NCBI RefSeq assembly: GCF_029203305.1
Contig: NC_089462.1
Coordinates: 620,001 to 684,000, forward strand
DNA: 64,000 bases
Direction of reading: 5' to 3'
Source: Yamadazyma tenuis
Lineage: Eukaryota > Ascomycota > Pichiomycetes > Serinales > Debaryomycetaceae
A program made the translations under genes and the position numbers. Every line of letters starts with the position of its first letter. Within the stretch, counting starts at the first letter, position 1. Shown piece after piece: positions 47,962 to 58,093 of the stretch. A model generated the notes under the pieces. It made no database searches and had not been told where the DNA came from. It was given only the letters and a program-made list of their open reading frames with translations.

Positions 47962-48438
47962 TTATTTGGTTCTGATATGCTTTAATGGGCCTGCAGAATG
48001 GTAGAAATTGGCAGAGTAGTCCTTCTTTCTGAACTTTCTTTCCTTGGGTTCATAGATATAATAGTCCCAACCCTGACCGTCAGCAAACCTGATGGCAGCC
48101 TCCTTATTGTCAAATCTGAGACTGGTGGCATTCATTACATCGGCAGTACCTTGGTACCCCATCAAATCGTTTTCCCACCGGTTGCTTTTGCCGACAATAT
48201 CCCAGTCTATTCTCCAAGATCTACCATCGTTATTACTGGACTGGGTGGCAGCCTTGGCAGGTTTATAGATTCTTACTACTCTGCTGGTGACGGAGTCTGG
48301 AGCACCCGACACCACCTCTTTAGGAACTTGAGGATTATAGAGATCTGGAGTGAGTTTTCTGACGGGTGCTGACACCATGAACAGACGCACTCCGACGGAC
48401 CGGCTGGAGCTGTTGACTAAAGTTCTGAACGAAATCAT
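47962..48438 (-). CDS. Complex I accessory subunit NDUFS4-like (18-kDa, NUYM type)
   Basis: This predicts 158 residues from the ATG at 48438; the longer frame starts at GTG. The N-terminus ([20 protein letters not shown]) is a mitochondrial presequence. The body matches the NDUFS4 family: [15 protein letters not shown], then [21 protein letters not shown], then [21 protein letters not shown] and a Lys-rich end, KKDYSANF. The protein is a peripheral-arm accessory subunit of NADH:ubiquinone oxidoreductase. Its presence shows that this yeast keeps complex I, unlike Saccharomyces. It is divergent from ORC6 across 140 bp. Confidence 0.92.
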   Translation of the reverse strand: MISFRTLVNSSSRSVGVRLFMVSAPVRKLTPDLYNPQVPKEVVSGAPDSVTSRVVRIYKPAKAATQSSNNDGRSWRIDWDIVGKSNRWENDLMGYQGTADVMNATSLRFDNKEAAIRFADGQGWDYYIYEPKERKFRKKDYSANFYHSAGPLKHIRTK

Positions 48439-48578
48439 TATCCAGAAAAACCTGTGAATTACCAAATGTGTTTTTCTCACTTTCTGGTTGGTTCAAACCG
48501 AGCGAGCACAAACCGGCGTGTGCACACCATCCCACCCGTCCTACAATCAAAGAACGCGCTTCACCAAGCTCTTTACAT

Positions 48579-49727
48579 ATGAGTCTCCATGTTAAAACTG
48601 CCATTAAGAATGTGGCACTTGGTATCCTGGATCCAATCCCGGCCCAAGTGCTCTCCTACTGTGAGCGCCTCTACGGCCAGACTCTTCACAAACGTCTACC
48701 TAAGTCCTACGAAAGTGCTAGGTACCATATCTGTGCCTTCTTGTCAGTCGAAAAATACCTGAGCACATTCAATCTACCGTCTCCAGACTTTAAACGGATC
48801 CCCATCCCCCCAAAAAAGTGTCTCACTACATTAGAAGACTTTCGTTTGTATTTGGATTCGGTCAAGTCGGCTTTATCAACTCCCACAAAGCAATCACCAC
48901 ATTCATCGCCTTTAGCCAATTTGCCTATTCCTCAGTCTCCTTTTCAAGAAACATCCTCTGCTATGGGATACACATCAGTGCAGCTAAACGGGAGTCCGGT
49001 GAAGCTCTCACCGTCCCAGTCGGTCCCTCGTGGGCGTAAACGAGGTTCTCTTCACGAAACTTCTACACCCACCAGATCGTCTCCACTTAAAAAGTTAAGG
49101 GCCATTGCAAACGAAACGCCGTCGGCGGAACAAAGTCCAAGCATTGTTAGATCTATAGCGAGTCCTTTTCTTACGCCGAACTCGAAAGCGGTAAAACCGT
49201 TCAAAGTGACAGAAGATTCGGTGTCTATCGTGCAACTTATTCAACTTTGTAACACCTTCTACATGCCAGCTTCTGTCACCGTCAGTATCATCCAGGAGTT
49301 CATCAACCAGAGGCACAAATTTGTAAAGAAAAGTGACTGGTACCTCGCGTGTGGATTGATCTACGCTGCTTCGCTTCGTATAAACCATAGAATCATCAAA
49401 GATAAGCCAGACTACGGAGAGACGTTGGTTACACAATTCATACGACAGAGAAGTAAACTCAAAAAACCCAACTTGATCTACTGGAACACCTTGATCAACG
49501 AAGGGGTCAAGAATCAGCCCTGGATCATCGAAATTGAAAATACCTTTATGTTTGGGGTTCAAAGTCTGCAGGCTGAGAAGAAGGAAAACGACTATAGGCT
49601 TGGAATAGGCGCTGAAACATACGATAGACTAGGTATGATGAACAATTCCCATTCCAACATTCTATCCGACTCACAACAATCATACTACAATACCTGGTCA
49701 TCTAATGTATTGCTGCAAATTGAGTAG
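48579..49727 (+). CDS. ORC6: Origin recognition complex subunit Orc6
   Basis: This predicts 382 residues from the ATG at 48579. An N-terminal cyclin-box-like TFIIB fold (about 1-100: AIKNVALGILDPIPAQVLSY, ARYHICAFLSVEKYL) is followed by a disordered middle with many Ser/Thr-Pro sites (GSPVKLSPSQ, TPTRSSPLKKLR) and a basic RGRKRGSL patch. These resemble CDK-controlled docking regions of yeast Orc6. A C-terminal folded part (about 210-360: LCNTFYMPASVTVSIIQEF, WYLACGLIYAASLRINHR) ends the protein. An ACGCG core lies about 26 bp upstream of the ATG. Orc6 promotes MCM loading at origins. Confidence 0.9.
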   Translation: MSLHVKTAIKNVALGILDPIPAQVLSYCERLYGQTLHKRLPKSYESARYHICAFLSVEKYLSTFNLPSPDFKRIPIPPKKCLTTLEDFRLYLDSVKSALSTPTKQSPHSSPLANLPIPQSPFQETSSAMGYTSVQLNGSPVKLSPSQSVPRGRKRGSLHETSTPTRSSPLKKLRAIANETPSAEQSPSIVRSIASPFLTPNSKAVKPFKVTEDSVSIVQLIQLCNTFYMPASVTVSIIQEFINQRHKFVKKSDWYLACGLIYAASLRINHRIIKDKPDYGETLVTQFIRQRSKLKKPNLIYWNTLINEGVKNQPWIIEIENTFMFGVQSLQAEKKENDYRLGIGAETYDRLGMMNNSHSNILSDSQQSYYNTWSSNVLLQIE

Positions 49728-49987
49728 GTCAGCTCTTTCGTGCACCGCAGCCTTTTTTTCGTGAATCGCATCTTCACATCAACATTTTAAGACCTTTTTT
49801 TTCACAGTTGCCAGTATACAAATTAATTTTATAGGGTATATCAGCACTAGAGCGGCTCGTATTACATATTTCCTCGTATTTTATACGTCCATAAGATCCA
49901 TTTGACGCTCGTTCCCTAGACCTTGTTTTTCCCCGTCACTTTGCATATTTTTCACATCACTAATCATCCATCGATTCCCAGACAAGA

Positions 49988-52951
49988 ATGACAAATCCAA
50001 GCCTTTCAACAAAGAGAAGAAGATCTGAAATCTCCACGGGCATACCATCCGAAACTGATCCAAAACGTTTCAATGGACAAATAAAGTCCGACATGGAAGA
50101 AGACACACAGTCGTACTATTCCGATACCGACTCCCAAATCCCAGTAGTATTCGAAAACGAAACAAATAATACCACGGTGTGGCAGTCGACTATAACCAAG
50201 GTGGTTAAATCAGTTGTTTCCATCCAGTTCAGTCATGTGGCCAATTTCGATACCGAAACAGCCATTGTTAGTGAAGCTACGGGTTTTGTGGTGGATAACC
50301 AGAGAGGTTTGATCTTAACCAATAGACATGTCGTAGGACCTGGCCCTTTTTGGGGTTATGCTGTGTTTGATAACCATGAAGAAGCAGTGGTTAAGCCAAT
50401 TTACAGAGACCCAATCCATGACTTTGGATTTTTGCAATTCGACCCTTCTGACATTAAACATATGGAACTATCCCAGTTGGAGTTAAGACCCGACTTGGGA
50501 ACTGTAGGGACCGAAATCAGAGTGGTCGGTAATGATGCGGGAGAAAAGTTGTCGATTTTATCTGGTTTTATCTCCAGGCTGGACAGAAATGCCCCTGACT
50601 ATGGTTCGTTGACCTATAATGACTTTAATACCGAATATATTCAGGCTGCTGCTAGTGCAACTGGTGGTTCCTCGGGAAGTCCTGTTATCAACGAAGATGG
50701 GTATTCTATTGCCTTACAAGCAGGTGGGTCATCTCAAGCTTCGACCGATTTTTTTTTACCTGTTTTCAGACCCTTGAGAGCATTGAAGTGCATCCAACAA
50801 CAACTTCCAATCACCAGGGGAGATATTCAAGTCGAATGGCAATTGAAGCCTTATGATGAATGTCGTCGTTTGGGATTAACGCCAGAGGTTGAAGCCAAAC
50901 AAAGAGAGCTTTTCCCTGAAAAAATTGGAATGCTTGTTGCTGAGTTAATATTACCAGAAGGGCCTGCAGATGGTCTCATTAAGGAAGGTGATACTTTAAT
51001 CTCTATTAATGATGAACCTATCTGCACTTTCATTAAGGTGGACGAAATTCTTGACGAAAGTGTGGGTAAGGACTTGACGTTTGTCATCCAAAGAGGTGGT
51101 ACCGAATTAACTCAAACCATCAAAATTGGTGATTTACATGCAATTACCCCAGATAGGTATGTGGAAGTCGCTGGAGCCTCGTTCAATACCCTTTCTTACC
51201 AAATTGCAAGATGCTACTGTATGCCTGTGAGAGGTGTCTACATCAACAATGCTTCCGGTTCGTTTGAATTGTCCCCATTCGAAAAGAATGGTTGGTTATT
51301 GGAATCTGTTGATGATAAGCCAACCCCGGATTTGGATACCTTTGTCGAGGTCATGAAGCTGATTCCAGATTTGGATAAAGTTGTCATTACTTACAGACAT
51401 GTTTCAGACATGCACTCGGAGTTATTCAGAGTGGTTTATATCGATAGGCATTGGTGCTCAACGTTCAGACTCGCTCAAAGAAATGATGAGACGGGTCTCT
51501 GGGATTACAAAACTATTCAGGAAAATCCTATCCCACCAACTCAACCCACTCCAAAATATGCTAAGTTCATCGATATTCCGTTTATCGATGAGTCCAGATC
51601 GGAATGTTCTAAGATGGTCCGGTCCTTCGTCCAAATCAGTGCATATTGTCCAATTTCATTGGATTCTCATCCTTACAAGAAATTGATTGGTCATGGGGTT
51701 ATTGTAGATGCCGCAAATGGATATGTGTTGGTTTCAAGAAGAAACATCCCTCATGACTTATGTGATGTGTTGATTATCTTTGCTGAGTCTATTGATGTGC
51801 CGGGTAAGGTGGTTTTCTTGCATCCCCATCAAAACTATGCTATTGTCAAATATGACCCATCTCTCATTACTGCTGATGTCAGAACCCCAAAGTTTGGCTC
51901 TAAGCCTTTAAAGAGAGGTGAAACCTCGTTGTTTGTGGGATACAACTACAACATGAGGCTCGTCACTGAAGATGTAAAAGTCAGTGGAGTTTCGTCATTA
52001 AACATTCCTGCTGCCGTATATTCACCTCGTTACAGAGGTACCAACTTGCAGTGTATTTTACTTGATAGTAAGTTGTCACAAGAATGCTACACTGGTATTT
52101 TGTGTGATGATGATGGTACAGTTCGAGCATTTTGGTTGACGTATCTTGGTGAAACCAATAGGGAAGTCGATGCTGACAAAACGTATAGAATGGGTTTGGA
52201 TGTTACCGATGTGTTGGAAGTAATTGAATTGCTCCAGAAAAATGAGATTCCAAAGCACTTGAATATAATTGATGCTGAGTTTACTTCTGCCACCGTTTTC
52301 CAAGGAAGAACCAGAGGTATTTCTCAGGAGTGGATCACCAAGTTTGAAGAAGCCTGTGAAGATGAAATTTCCTTCTTAGTCGTTGATAGGATCGTTGCCT
52401 CACCTTTGGATCAAGCACCTATTCCTTTGAAGACTGGTGATGTACTTCTTTCCATCAACGATAAGCTTGTAAAGGAAATGAGAGACCTCAACATTATGTA
52501 CGAATCTGATAATATCAAGTTTAAAGTTGTCAGACAGAAGAAAGAGATTGAGTTGGTTGTTCCTACCGTTGACACTGACGCTTTGAACACTACTCATGTG
52601 CTATTTTGGTGTGGTGCTTCAATTCAAGCCCCACATCATGGTGTTCGTCAACAGATGGAAAGGATTCCTTCAGAGGTCTATATCACCAGTAGAGGTAGTG
52701 GAGCACCTGCTCAACAGTACGACTTAGCACCTATCAGTTTCATTACCCATGTCAATGATAAAGAGACAAAAGACATGGTGTCTTTCATTAATGTAATCAA
52801 GGGTATTCCTGATCAAACCTACGTGAAAATTAGATTGGTTTCTTTTGACAATATTCCAATTGCAATCTCCATGAAAACCAATTACCACTATTTCCCCACC
52901 TCCGAGTTTAAGAAATTGGATAGTAAGTGGGAGTCTATAGAACATAATTAG
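49988..52951 (+). CDS. NMA111: HtrA-type nuclear serine protease Nma111
   Basis: This predicts 987 residues, the length of yeast Nma111/Ynm3. The N-terminus has a nuclear-localisation patch, TKRRRSE. The first trypsin-like HtrA unit carries the triad motifs TNRHVVG (His near 115), HDFGFLQF (Asp near 145) and GGSSGSPV (Ser near 230), followed by PDZ segments. A second, degenerate protease-PDZ unit follows from about residue 540, lacking the active-site Ser motif, as is normal for this tandem-HtrA family. It acts in nuclear proteolysis and apoptosis-like death and stress response. Nothing is truncated. Confidence 0.96.
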   Translation: MTNPSLSTKRRRSEISTGIPSETDPKRFNGQIKSDMEEDTQSYYSDTDSQIPVVFENETNNTTVWQSTITKVVKSVVSIQFSHVANFDTETAIVSEATGFVVDNQRGLILTNRHVVGPGPFWGYAVFDNHEEAVVKPIYRDPIHDFGFLQFDPSDIKHMELSQLELRPDLGTVGTEIRVVGNDAGEKLSILSGFISRLDRNAPDYGSLTYNDFNTEYIQAAASATGGSSGSPVINEDGYSIALQAGGSSQASTDFFLPVFRPLRALKCIQQQLPITRGDIQVEWQLKPYDECRRLGLTPEVEAKQRELFPEKIGMLVAELILPEGPADGLIKEGDTLISINDEPICTFIKVDEILDESVGKDLTFVIQRGGTELTQTIKIGDLHAITPDRYVEVAGASFNTLSYQIARCYCMPVRGVYINNASGSFELSPFEKNGWLLESVDDKPTPDLDTFVEVMKLIPDLDKVVITYRHVSDMHSELFRVVYIDRHWCSTFRLAQRNDETGLWDYKTIQENPIPPTQPTPKYAKFIDIPFIDESRSECSKMVRSFVQISAYCPISLDSHPYKKLIGHGVIVDAANGYVLVSRRNIPHDLCDVLIIFAESIDVPGKVVFLHPHQNYAIVKYDPSLITADVRTPKFGSKPLKRGETSLFVGYNYNMRLVTEDVKVSGVSSLNIPAAVYSPRYRGTNLQCILLDSKLSQECYTGILCDDDGTVRAFWLTYLGETNREVDADKTYRMGLDVTDVLEVIELLQKNEIPKHLNIIDAEFTSATVFQGRTRGISQEWITKFEEACEDEISFLVVDRIVASPLDQAPIPLKTGDVLLSINDKLVKEMRDLNIMYESDNIKFKVVRQKKEIELVVPTVDTDALNTTHVLFWCGASIQAPHHGVRQQMERIPSEVYITSRGSGAPAQQYDLAPISFITHVNDKETKDMVSFINVIKGIPDQTYVKIRLVSFDNIPIAISMKTNYHYFPTSEFKKLDSKWESIEHN

Positions 52952-53049
52952 AAGGTGAATTTAATATCTGCATTCTTTTATATCTTGTATTGACTTGGCT
53001 ATTTACAAATGTCGTTTCTATAGTACAAATGGGATATGATCAGGGATTT

Positions 53050-53319
53050 TCAGAGGTATTGCTTCAACTTCTTCAAATGACCACCTTTGTTTGTAACTGG
53101 GACAAACGAGTCTAAATGGCTCAAGGTGTTAGAACTGAATCTACCATTTCCGTGGTTTCTACCAGCTTGCTTTCTCTTGAATCCATTACCAGTTTTAATG
53201 AATCTTTTGGCAGCTGCCTTGTGGGTTTTCATCTTATTTCTTGTTTGAATCAAGATGGTTGATATGGGATTTCTCTGAAACACCAACCTGCTAGTGCTAC
53301 TGATTAACGAACCAATCAT
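53050..53319 (-). CDS. Mitochondrial large-subunit ribosomal protein bL35m
   Basis: This predicts 89 residues from the ATG at 53319; the frame is open four codons further but starts at GTG. A short presequence (MIGSLISSTSRLVFQRN) is followed by the bL35 core: KMKTHKAAAKRFIKTGNG, KRKQAGRNHGNG and LKKLKQYL near the end. It belongs to the mitochondrial 54S ribosome and is small and highly basic. It lies 98 bp downstream of NMA111 in convergent orientation. Confidence 0.9.
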   Translation of the reverse strand: MIGSLISSTSRLVFQRNPISTILIQTRNKMKTHKAAAKRFIKTGNGFKRKQAGRNHGNGRFSSNTLSHLDSFVPVTNKGGHLKKLKQYL

Positions 53320-53444
53320 TCTTGATGACACAGCTTTTTATTGCACCAGATTTTTCATTTCCTCTTGAAAAGTTCTCACCGCGAGCAACAAACTTGTGCG
53401 TACACGACTCATGATAGTATCAAAGTTAGATGGACTTGAAGAGT

Positions 53445-54070
53445 TCACTCAGAATCACTTGAATACCCTTCAATAATTGATTTTGAAGTTTGTGTTGACT
53501 TTCCACTATTCGTGTTGATTTTATCATAGGTTTTAGGAGACGTATGTAGCATCTCTATGGTATTTTCTGGGTGATAATTGTCTTTAGCGGAGACAAACTC
53601 TCTAACTTCTTTGAGTTCGACACCTTGTAAAATCTTGGTCTTCTTCTTGAGTATATTATGTGTATCCTTCTTGCTGATTCTGGTGGTTTCAGAATTTTTA
53701 CTGTATTTTTCGCCTACTATTTTCTTTTTGAGTTGAAACTTGGCTAGCTCTTCTTTTTCTGTTTCCTTTCGTATTCTTTCTTCCCTTCTTTCCTTTTCTC
53801 TTAGTTCATTATAATACTCAAGAGACTTCTCATCTAGCTTGTATGACGAATTTCTAGCTTCCAATTGCTTTCTGTATTCGATTTCTTTCAATTCTAGATA
53901 TCTGCGTTAGTCTCACGCTGAACATACGGCATAACTGGATTCAACGTACCTTTACTTTCCCGGATTTGCTCAGCTAGTGTTTTCTTGGATACCCCTTCTT
54001 CATCGCTGAAGTTCTGGTTTCTATCTTGAGGAACATTGACTGAATCTCCCAATTTTACAAAATTTGGCAT
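53445..54070 (-). CDS. NIP30/FAM192A (PSME3IP1)-like protein, spliced
   Basis: Two exons join as complement(join(53445-53893, 53950-54070)), giving 189 residues. Exon 1 ends after AEQIRESK plus one base, and exon 2 continues in frame with ELKEIEYRKQLEARNSSYKL. The joined stretch matches the Nip30 domain of FAM192A/PSME3IP1 (LxExIxExK..., then DEKSLEYYNELREKERREER), a charged helical region. The tail is Lys/Ser/Thr-rich, ending IIEGYSSDSE with acidic Ser motifs. Family members bind the PA28-gamma proteasome activator in animals; a fungal role is unknown to me. Read without splicing, each frame ends or begins abruptly. Confidence 0.75.
53894..53949 (-). other. 56-nt intron of the NIP30-like gene
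   Basis: The 5' splice site is GTACGT, the branch site GACTAAC (complement of 53906-53912) and the 3' site TAG, 11 nt beyond the branch site. Of two candidate donors (GTACGT, GTATGT), only the first keeps the frame. Confidence 0.8.
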
Positions 54071-54202
54071 CCTGCTTCTCACATAAACAATCTTGGATCA
54101 AAACACATTTCTGTGAAATTCGCAATTTGCAGTTGGCTGCCAAAACATTAAAACAAATAACTTTTTTTATATTTCCGTACGTAAAAACCTATGAATAAGA
54201 CC

Positions 54203-57121
54203 TTATTGTTGCTTAACCTGATCTTTATTTAAAGCAAAGTATCTTGGTTTTCTGAAGACATGATACTTGTGACCTCTAATTCCTCTACCTTTAAATTGGG
54301 AGGGCATCTTCAAATCATTAGGCACTTTCCTTTCATCAATGAAATGGTTTCCGTATAAGAAATCCTCGTCCATTTCTTCTTTCTCTTGTTCGCTCAACAA
54401 CCTGAACTTTGCGACTTGTAACTCGGTGTCAGTGATGGTAGAACGAGATATTCTGGCATAAGCAACCTTCTTCAAGTCTCTGAACATGATATATTCACAC
54501 CATCTGTCCCAATCAGTACTGTCAATATCATGCATTCTGGACTTCTCACTAGCATAAGTGAAATAGTTTCCTTTCAAAGGTTCTGTCACCAAGTAACTCA
54601 ATAAAACCAATGGTCTGGTAGAGTTAGCCATGATTTCAGCCACTCCTAAACTTTGTAATCTTCTATCTTCAACATCTTCTTCTTGTCCCGAATGGAAGAC
54701 AACAACATCGACCAATTCACCATAAATGTCCAACGTAGCTTCGATAGCTGGGGCCAATTCACCGACGGGGGAAGGTAATAAATGATGCTTGGAGCTAATA
54801 ATAGGAAACTTCGATAATAAGGCAGCACCCCAGGTGTGTTTATGAGGCCCTGGACCATAGTCCACGTACATTCCCAAATCTTCGGCAATTTTTTGTGTAA
54901 AATCTCTGTTTCCACCAATTAATCTCTCGGAATCCGATTCCAATAACCCAACGATATCCAACTCAGCATCTTTAATTAAATCTCTCATTCTGTCATGACT
55001 TGACCACATATCGTTGTCCAAGCCAAAGTGGATACACCAGATACCAGCAGTGAAAGATTTCAGTCCAGAATTGTATGGTTTGATTGATGATGGTGGAGGT
55101 GGGTATCTTTGGAAAGTGACTGAAATACCCAAGGCCAATAAAACAGAAAGGACCGTAAATGCCTTGTAAAAAATAGATTTACTAACATAATTGAGTTTGG
55201 TAATGTTAGATGCTCTCATTCTCAAGTTGTAGTTCAATACCCCGGCAAGAACGCATACGTAAGACCCAAACAAAACGATATCAGTTCTTTCTCTTAATAC
55301 CTTTCCAACCGGAACAAAAGCATATGCGACGATCCAAACACTTGCTAAGCAGAATGCCACGCAGAAAAACAATCCCAAAGTGTACACCAGACCGGCGTTA
55401 TAACCAAGAGTTCCTTGGAACACAATTGGTGTGATGGAGACCAAATAGAAAGAGAAGACAGTTGCACCTGCAAAACCATACCAGTCTTCGAAAAAGTATA
55501 ACACACCACAGCTGACACCACCAATTAAAAGATTGTAGAAGAAGCTTCCTGTCCAATACGGATGAGCTTCAATGGAAAATAAAACACCCAAAGAGATGGC
55601 CAAGATGTTGAACAATGCGCCCGTAATAGGAGTAGGTCCTGTAATGGGGAAACCGCTCCAATTCCAAAACACAAGTACAGAAGTATCCGTCAAGTAAGCT
55701 AATAACGAGAATACCAATCCCCCAATTCCAATAGCCGACAAAAGTATAGATCCTCCTTTATAGGTAATTGGTTTGGTAGATGCAAGTTCTTCTCGTTTGT
55801 ACCCTGGGGTAAGTAAACTTGCAGCCATTCCAACAAAAATTCCAATTTCATTTTTACCACCATTAGCTTCGTTCATAGAAGGCCAGATGGGGTTGTTCGT
55901 GTAGTACATGTATTTCAAGACAGAGCTCACCAACAATCCAACCACAAACCCAATGATATAAGTATTGAATTTTTTTGGTAAAGTAGACAAAGCTGTAATT
56001 TCTCCAACAAAAGATAAAACCGAAAAGAATGTTCCAATGGCAATAGACATCAATTTATCTTTGGGCTTGATACACTTGTAAGCACCAATGCCAAACAAAA
56101 CCCCCAAAGACCTCGTTACCAAGGGAAATCTTTGTACAAACCTTTTCGCAGGAGGTATGAACATAAATGATGGAGCCAAGAATATGACAATGATGCAAGC
56201 CTCATATCCAGAAATCCCTAAATCCCACAACGGAAAGTACCATACACATAAGAACAAGGCAGTGATATTCGTCCAGACCACAAATGAATTGATGGTATGG
56301 ACACAGAATTCAACAAATGAGAAATCATCATCGGGTTCCACTTCGGTGCTTAATTTTACCTTCAGTTTGGATGTCCCTATGGTATAGGACAAGGATGAAT
56401 CCGAAATGGTGAAGGTCAATTGGTTGAAATCAAGGACAGACCATGTGTCGAAACCAATGTCCAAGATGATTAGCAGCCACTCAAAATAGGCGTAGATGGA
56501 GTATGCACCAGGTCTAACATGGACTTTATGCTGAATAAACCAGTAAACCAAAGGTATTAATGTGGCGAAGAATGTGATGGCTGTGACAGATCTTCCCTTA
56601 CGAACTGAGGAATTTTTGGGTGAATAGTAACTCACACCAACGGTCCATGGAATTGTCAAAAGGATATAACTGATCATGAAAATATCGTGCCAGTCGTGAT
56701 CATCTGTCGAAGTGATGTATACCCAGCCCCCACAAGTGAAAGTCCTGATGACCCCGGCTATAAGAGTGGATGAACTCTTGTTCAACAAATAGTTGCAAAA
56801 GAGTAAAAGAAATCTGGGTCCCGAGGTGACTGCAATTAAAATCTGGAAGATCGATCTTTCAGGATACCTATCACCAATTGTAGCAGAAACCGAAGGAAAC
56901 CATTCATCTGGATACCCGAAGGATGAGTTTTTAACGATTTTATGATAGTGTAACCAAGAACCCACGATTAACGCTGAAAAAAAGGCACTAGATGCAAATA
57001 TCCCATGGGCATATGCAATGTATTTGGCATTGAAACGAATGGGGCTGTTGGAGCCTTCGGAAGGCGAACTTGTAGACAGCGGTGCGGTTACCTCCACAGA
57101 AGGTGACTTTTTAGCTCCCAT
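54203..57121 (-). CDS. CWH43: GPI-anchor lipid-remodelling protein Cwh43
   Basis: This predicts 972 residues from the ATG at 57121; four upstream codons begin at TTG. The N-terminal two thirds hold about 18 membrane segments, resembling PGAP2-type and PGAP2-interacting modules. The C-terminal lumenal part (about 700-960) has an endonuclease/exonuclease/phosphatase fold: TAGIWCIHFGLDNDMWSSHD, DIVGLLESDSERLIGGNRDF and KHTWGAALLSKFPIISS. Cwh43 swaps diacylglycerol-type lipid for ceramide on GPI anchors. It belongs to the same pathway as GPI16 in this window. It is divergent from the NDUFB10-like gene. Confidence 0.93.
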   Translation of the reverse strand: MGAKKSPSVEVTAPLSTSSPSEGSNSPIRFNAKYIAYAHGIFASSAFFSALIVGSWLHYHKIVKNSSFGYPDEWFPSVSATIGDRYPERSIFQILIAVTSGPRFLLLFCNYLLNKSSSTLIAGVIRTFTCGGWVYITSTDDHDWHDIFMISYILLTIPWTVGVSYYSPKNSSVRKGRSVTAITFFATLIPLVYWFIQHKVHVRPGAYSIYAYFEWLLIILDIGFDTWSVLDFNQLTFTISDSSLSYTIGTSKLKVKLSTEVEPDDDFSFVEFCVHTINSFVVWTNITALFLCVWYFPLWDLGISGYEACIIVIFLAPSFMFIPPAKRFVQRFPLVTRSLGVLFGIGAYKCIKPKDKLMSIAIGTFFSVLSFVGEITALSTLPKKFNTYIIGFVVGLLVSSVLKYMYYTNNPIWPSMNEANGGKNEIGIFVGMAASLLTPGYKREELASTKPITYKGGSILLSAIGIGGLVFSLLAYLTDTSVLVFWNWSGFPITGPTPITGALFNILAISLGVLFSIEAHPYWTGSFFYNLLIGGVSCGVLYFFEDWYGFAGATVFSFYLVSITPIVFQGTLGYNAGLVYTLGLFFCVAFCLASVWIVAYAFVPVGKVLRERTDIVLFGSYVCVLAGVLNYNLRMRASNITKLNYVSKSIFYKAFTVLSVLLALGISVTFQRYPPPPSSIKPYNSGLKSFTAGIWCIHFGLDNDMWSSHDRMRDLIKDAELDIVGLLESDSERLIGGNRDFTQKIAEDLGMYVDYGPGPHKHTWGAALLSKFPIISSKHHLLPSPVGELAPAIEATLDIYGELVDVVVFHSGQEEDVEDRRLQSLGVAEIMANSTRPLVLLSYLVTEPLKGNYFTYASEKSRMHDIDSTDWDRWCEYIMFRDLKKVAYARISRSTITDTELQVAKFRLLSEQEKEEMDEDFLYGNHFIDERKVPNDLKMPSQFKGRGIRGHKYHVFRKPRYFALNKDQVKQQ

Positions 57122-57304
57122 TATCTGTCTCAAACAGCAAATTCAATGTGATTTCAATATTCGATTTGACGCTCGCTTAGCAAACGCTCCTCCTCAATAG
57201 CCGTGCACCTACCACAAAAATTCTCACTGAGTGCGAGGAAAAAAAACTAGCCAACCAGTTAAATTCAAGTTAATTACTCTGTAAGCTTGGTTTACAATAT
57301 AATA

Positions 57305-57729
57305 ATGGGTATGTTTGAATTAGCGTGGAGTGATACAAGATCACTGGGCACACAAAGACTTTAAAGTACCTTCCCCACTCCTTTGTGAATCGCGGTAGGT
57401 GCGTGCGTCGAGTACACAACACAATACTAACTTGTTCAGGTGTGAGTAACTACGAAAGTCACAAAAGACCGGACTTGGTATCGTTTGACGATATCGACTA
57501 CGAAAACTTCGCTGATGTCCAGAAGGCCAGGGACTCCATGACCAGAGAACAATGGATTAAGGTGTTTGAAATCAAAGTTACCCATGAAGCGTTGAGAAAG
57601 TGTAAGCGTTACCATGGAGAAGATGCACAAAGAAACTGTAGGCCTTTGATTTTGAAGTACATGAAGATGATAGAGAGAACCCCATTACAAGGATACTTGG
57701 GATACCAAAAGAACGATCCATCCCAATAA
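57305..57729 (+). CDS. Complex I subunit NDUFB10-like (PDSW/NIDM type), spliced, 4-nt first exon
   Basis: Exons are 57305-57308 (ATGG) and 57440-57729, giving 97 residues beginning MGVSNYESHKRPDLVSFDD. The resemblance to NDUFB10 lies in the C-terminal half: an Ala-Leu-Arg-Lys-Cys segment with two cysteines spaced Cx11C (CKRYHGEDAQRNC), the same spacing as in human PDSW, then a helical end. It has no presequence, like human NDUFB10, which is imported via the Mia40 route. It is a membrane-arm accessory subunit of complex I. The second complex I gene in this window (NDUFS4-like) supports the idea. Family identity is inferred from the cysteine spacing and size. Confidence 0.72.
57309..57439 (+). 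other. 131-nt intron of the NDUFB10-like gene
   Basis: Donor GTATGT at 57309, branch site TACTAAC at 57425-57431, acceptor CAG ending at 57439. Only splicing provides an ATG, since the second frame otherwise begins at GTG. Confidence 0.88.
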
Positions 57730-58093
57730 TTTATGGGAGTTAGAGAGAAATCTATGAATTGACGAATCCGATAGATGAAAAATTACCAGAAAAAGAGCCG
57801 TGTAACCCAAGTCATTCCAAGGTCTATTTATTATGTATATTTACAACTTACATCCACCAACACGAACCTTTTTAGCATATAATATATATTAGAGAAAACT
57901 CGCCCTAGACATGGCGGAGAGCAGCGCGAGCGCTTCGCACCAAGTCCCACCAGCACCTTTCGCGACCTAAACCAACTCAGCGTGCGTATACCAACACCGA
58001 GAACCAATTAAATTTTGTTGTCACCGCACTGAATCCGAACCAACAACTATTGAAATTTTTCGATTCTTCAATATATTCGATAATTGAACCAAA
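57730..58093. other. Intergenic, ATP3 promoter
   Basis: This 364-bp region holds a TATA-like run near 57880-57895 and a CCAAT box at 58004-58008, about 90 bp before the ATP3 ATG. CCAAT is the binding site of the HAP2/3/4/5 activator of respiratory genes, so it fits ATP3. No gene is seen. Confidence 0.5.
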
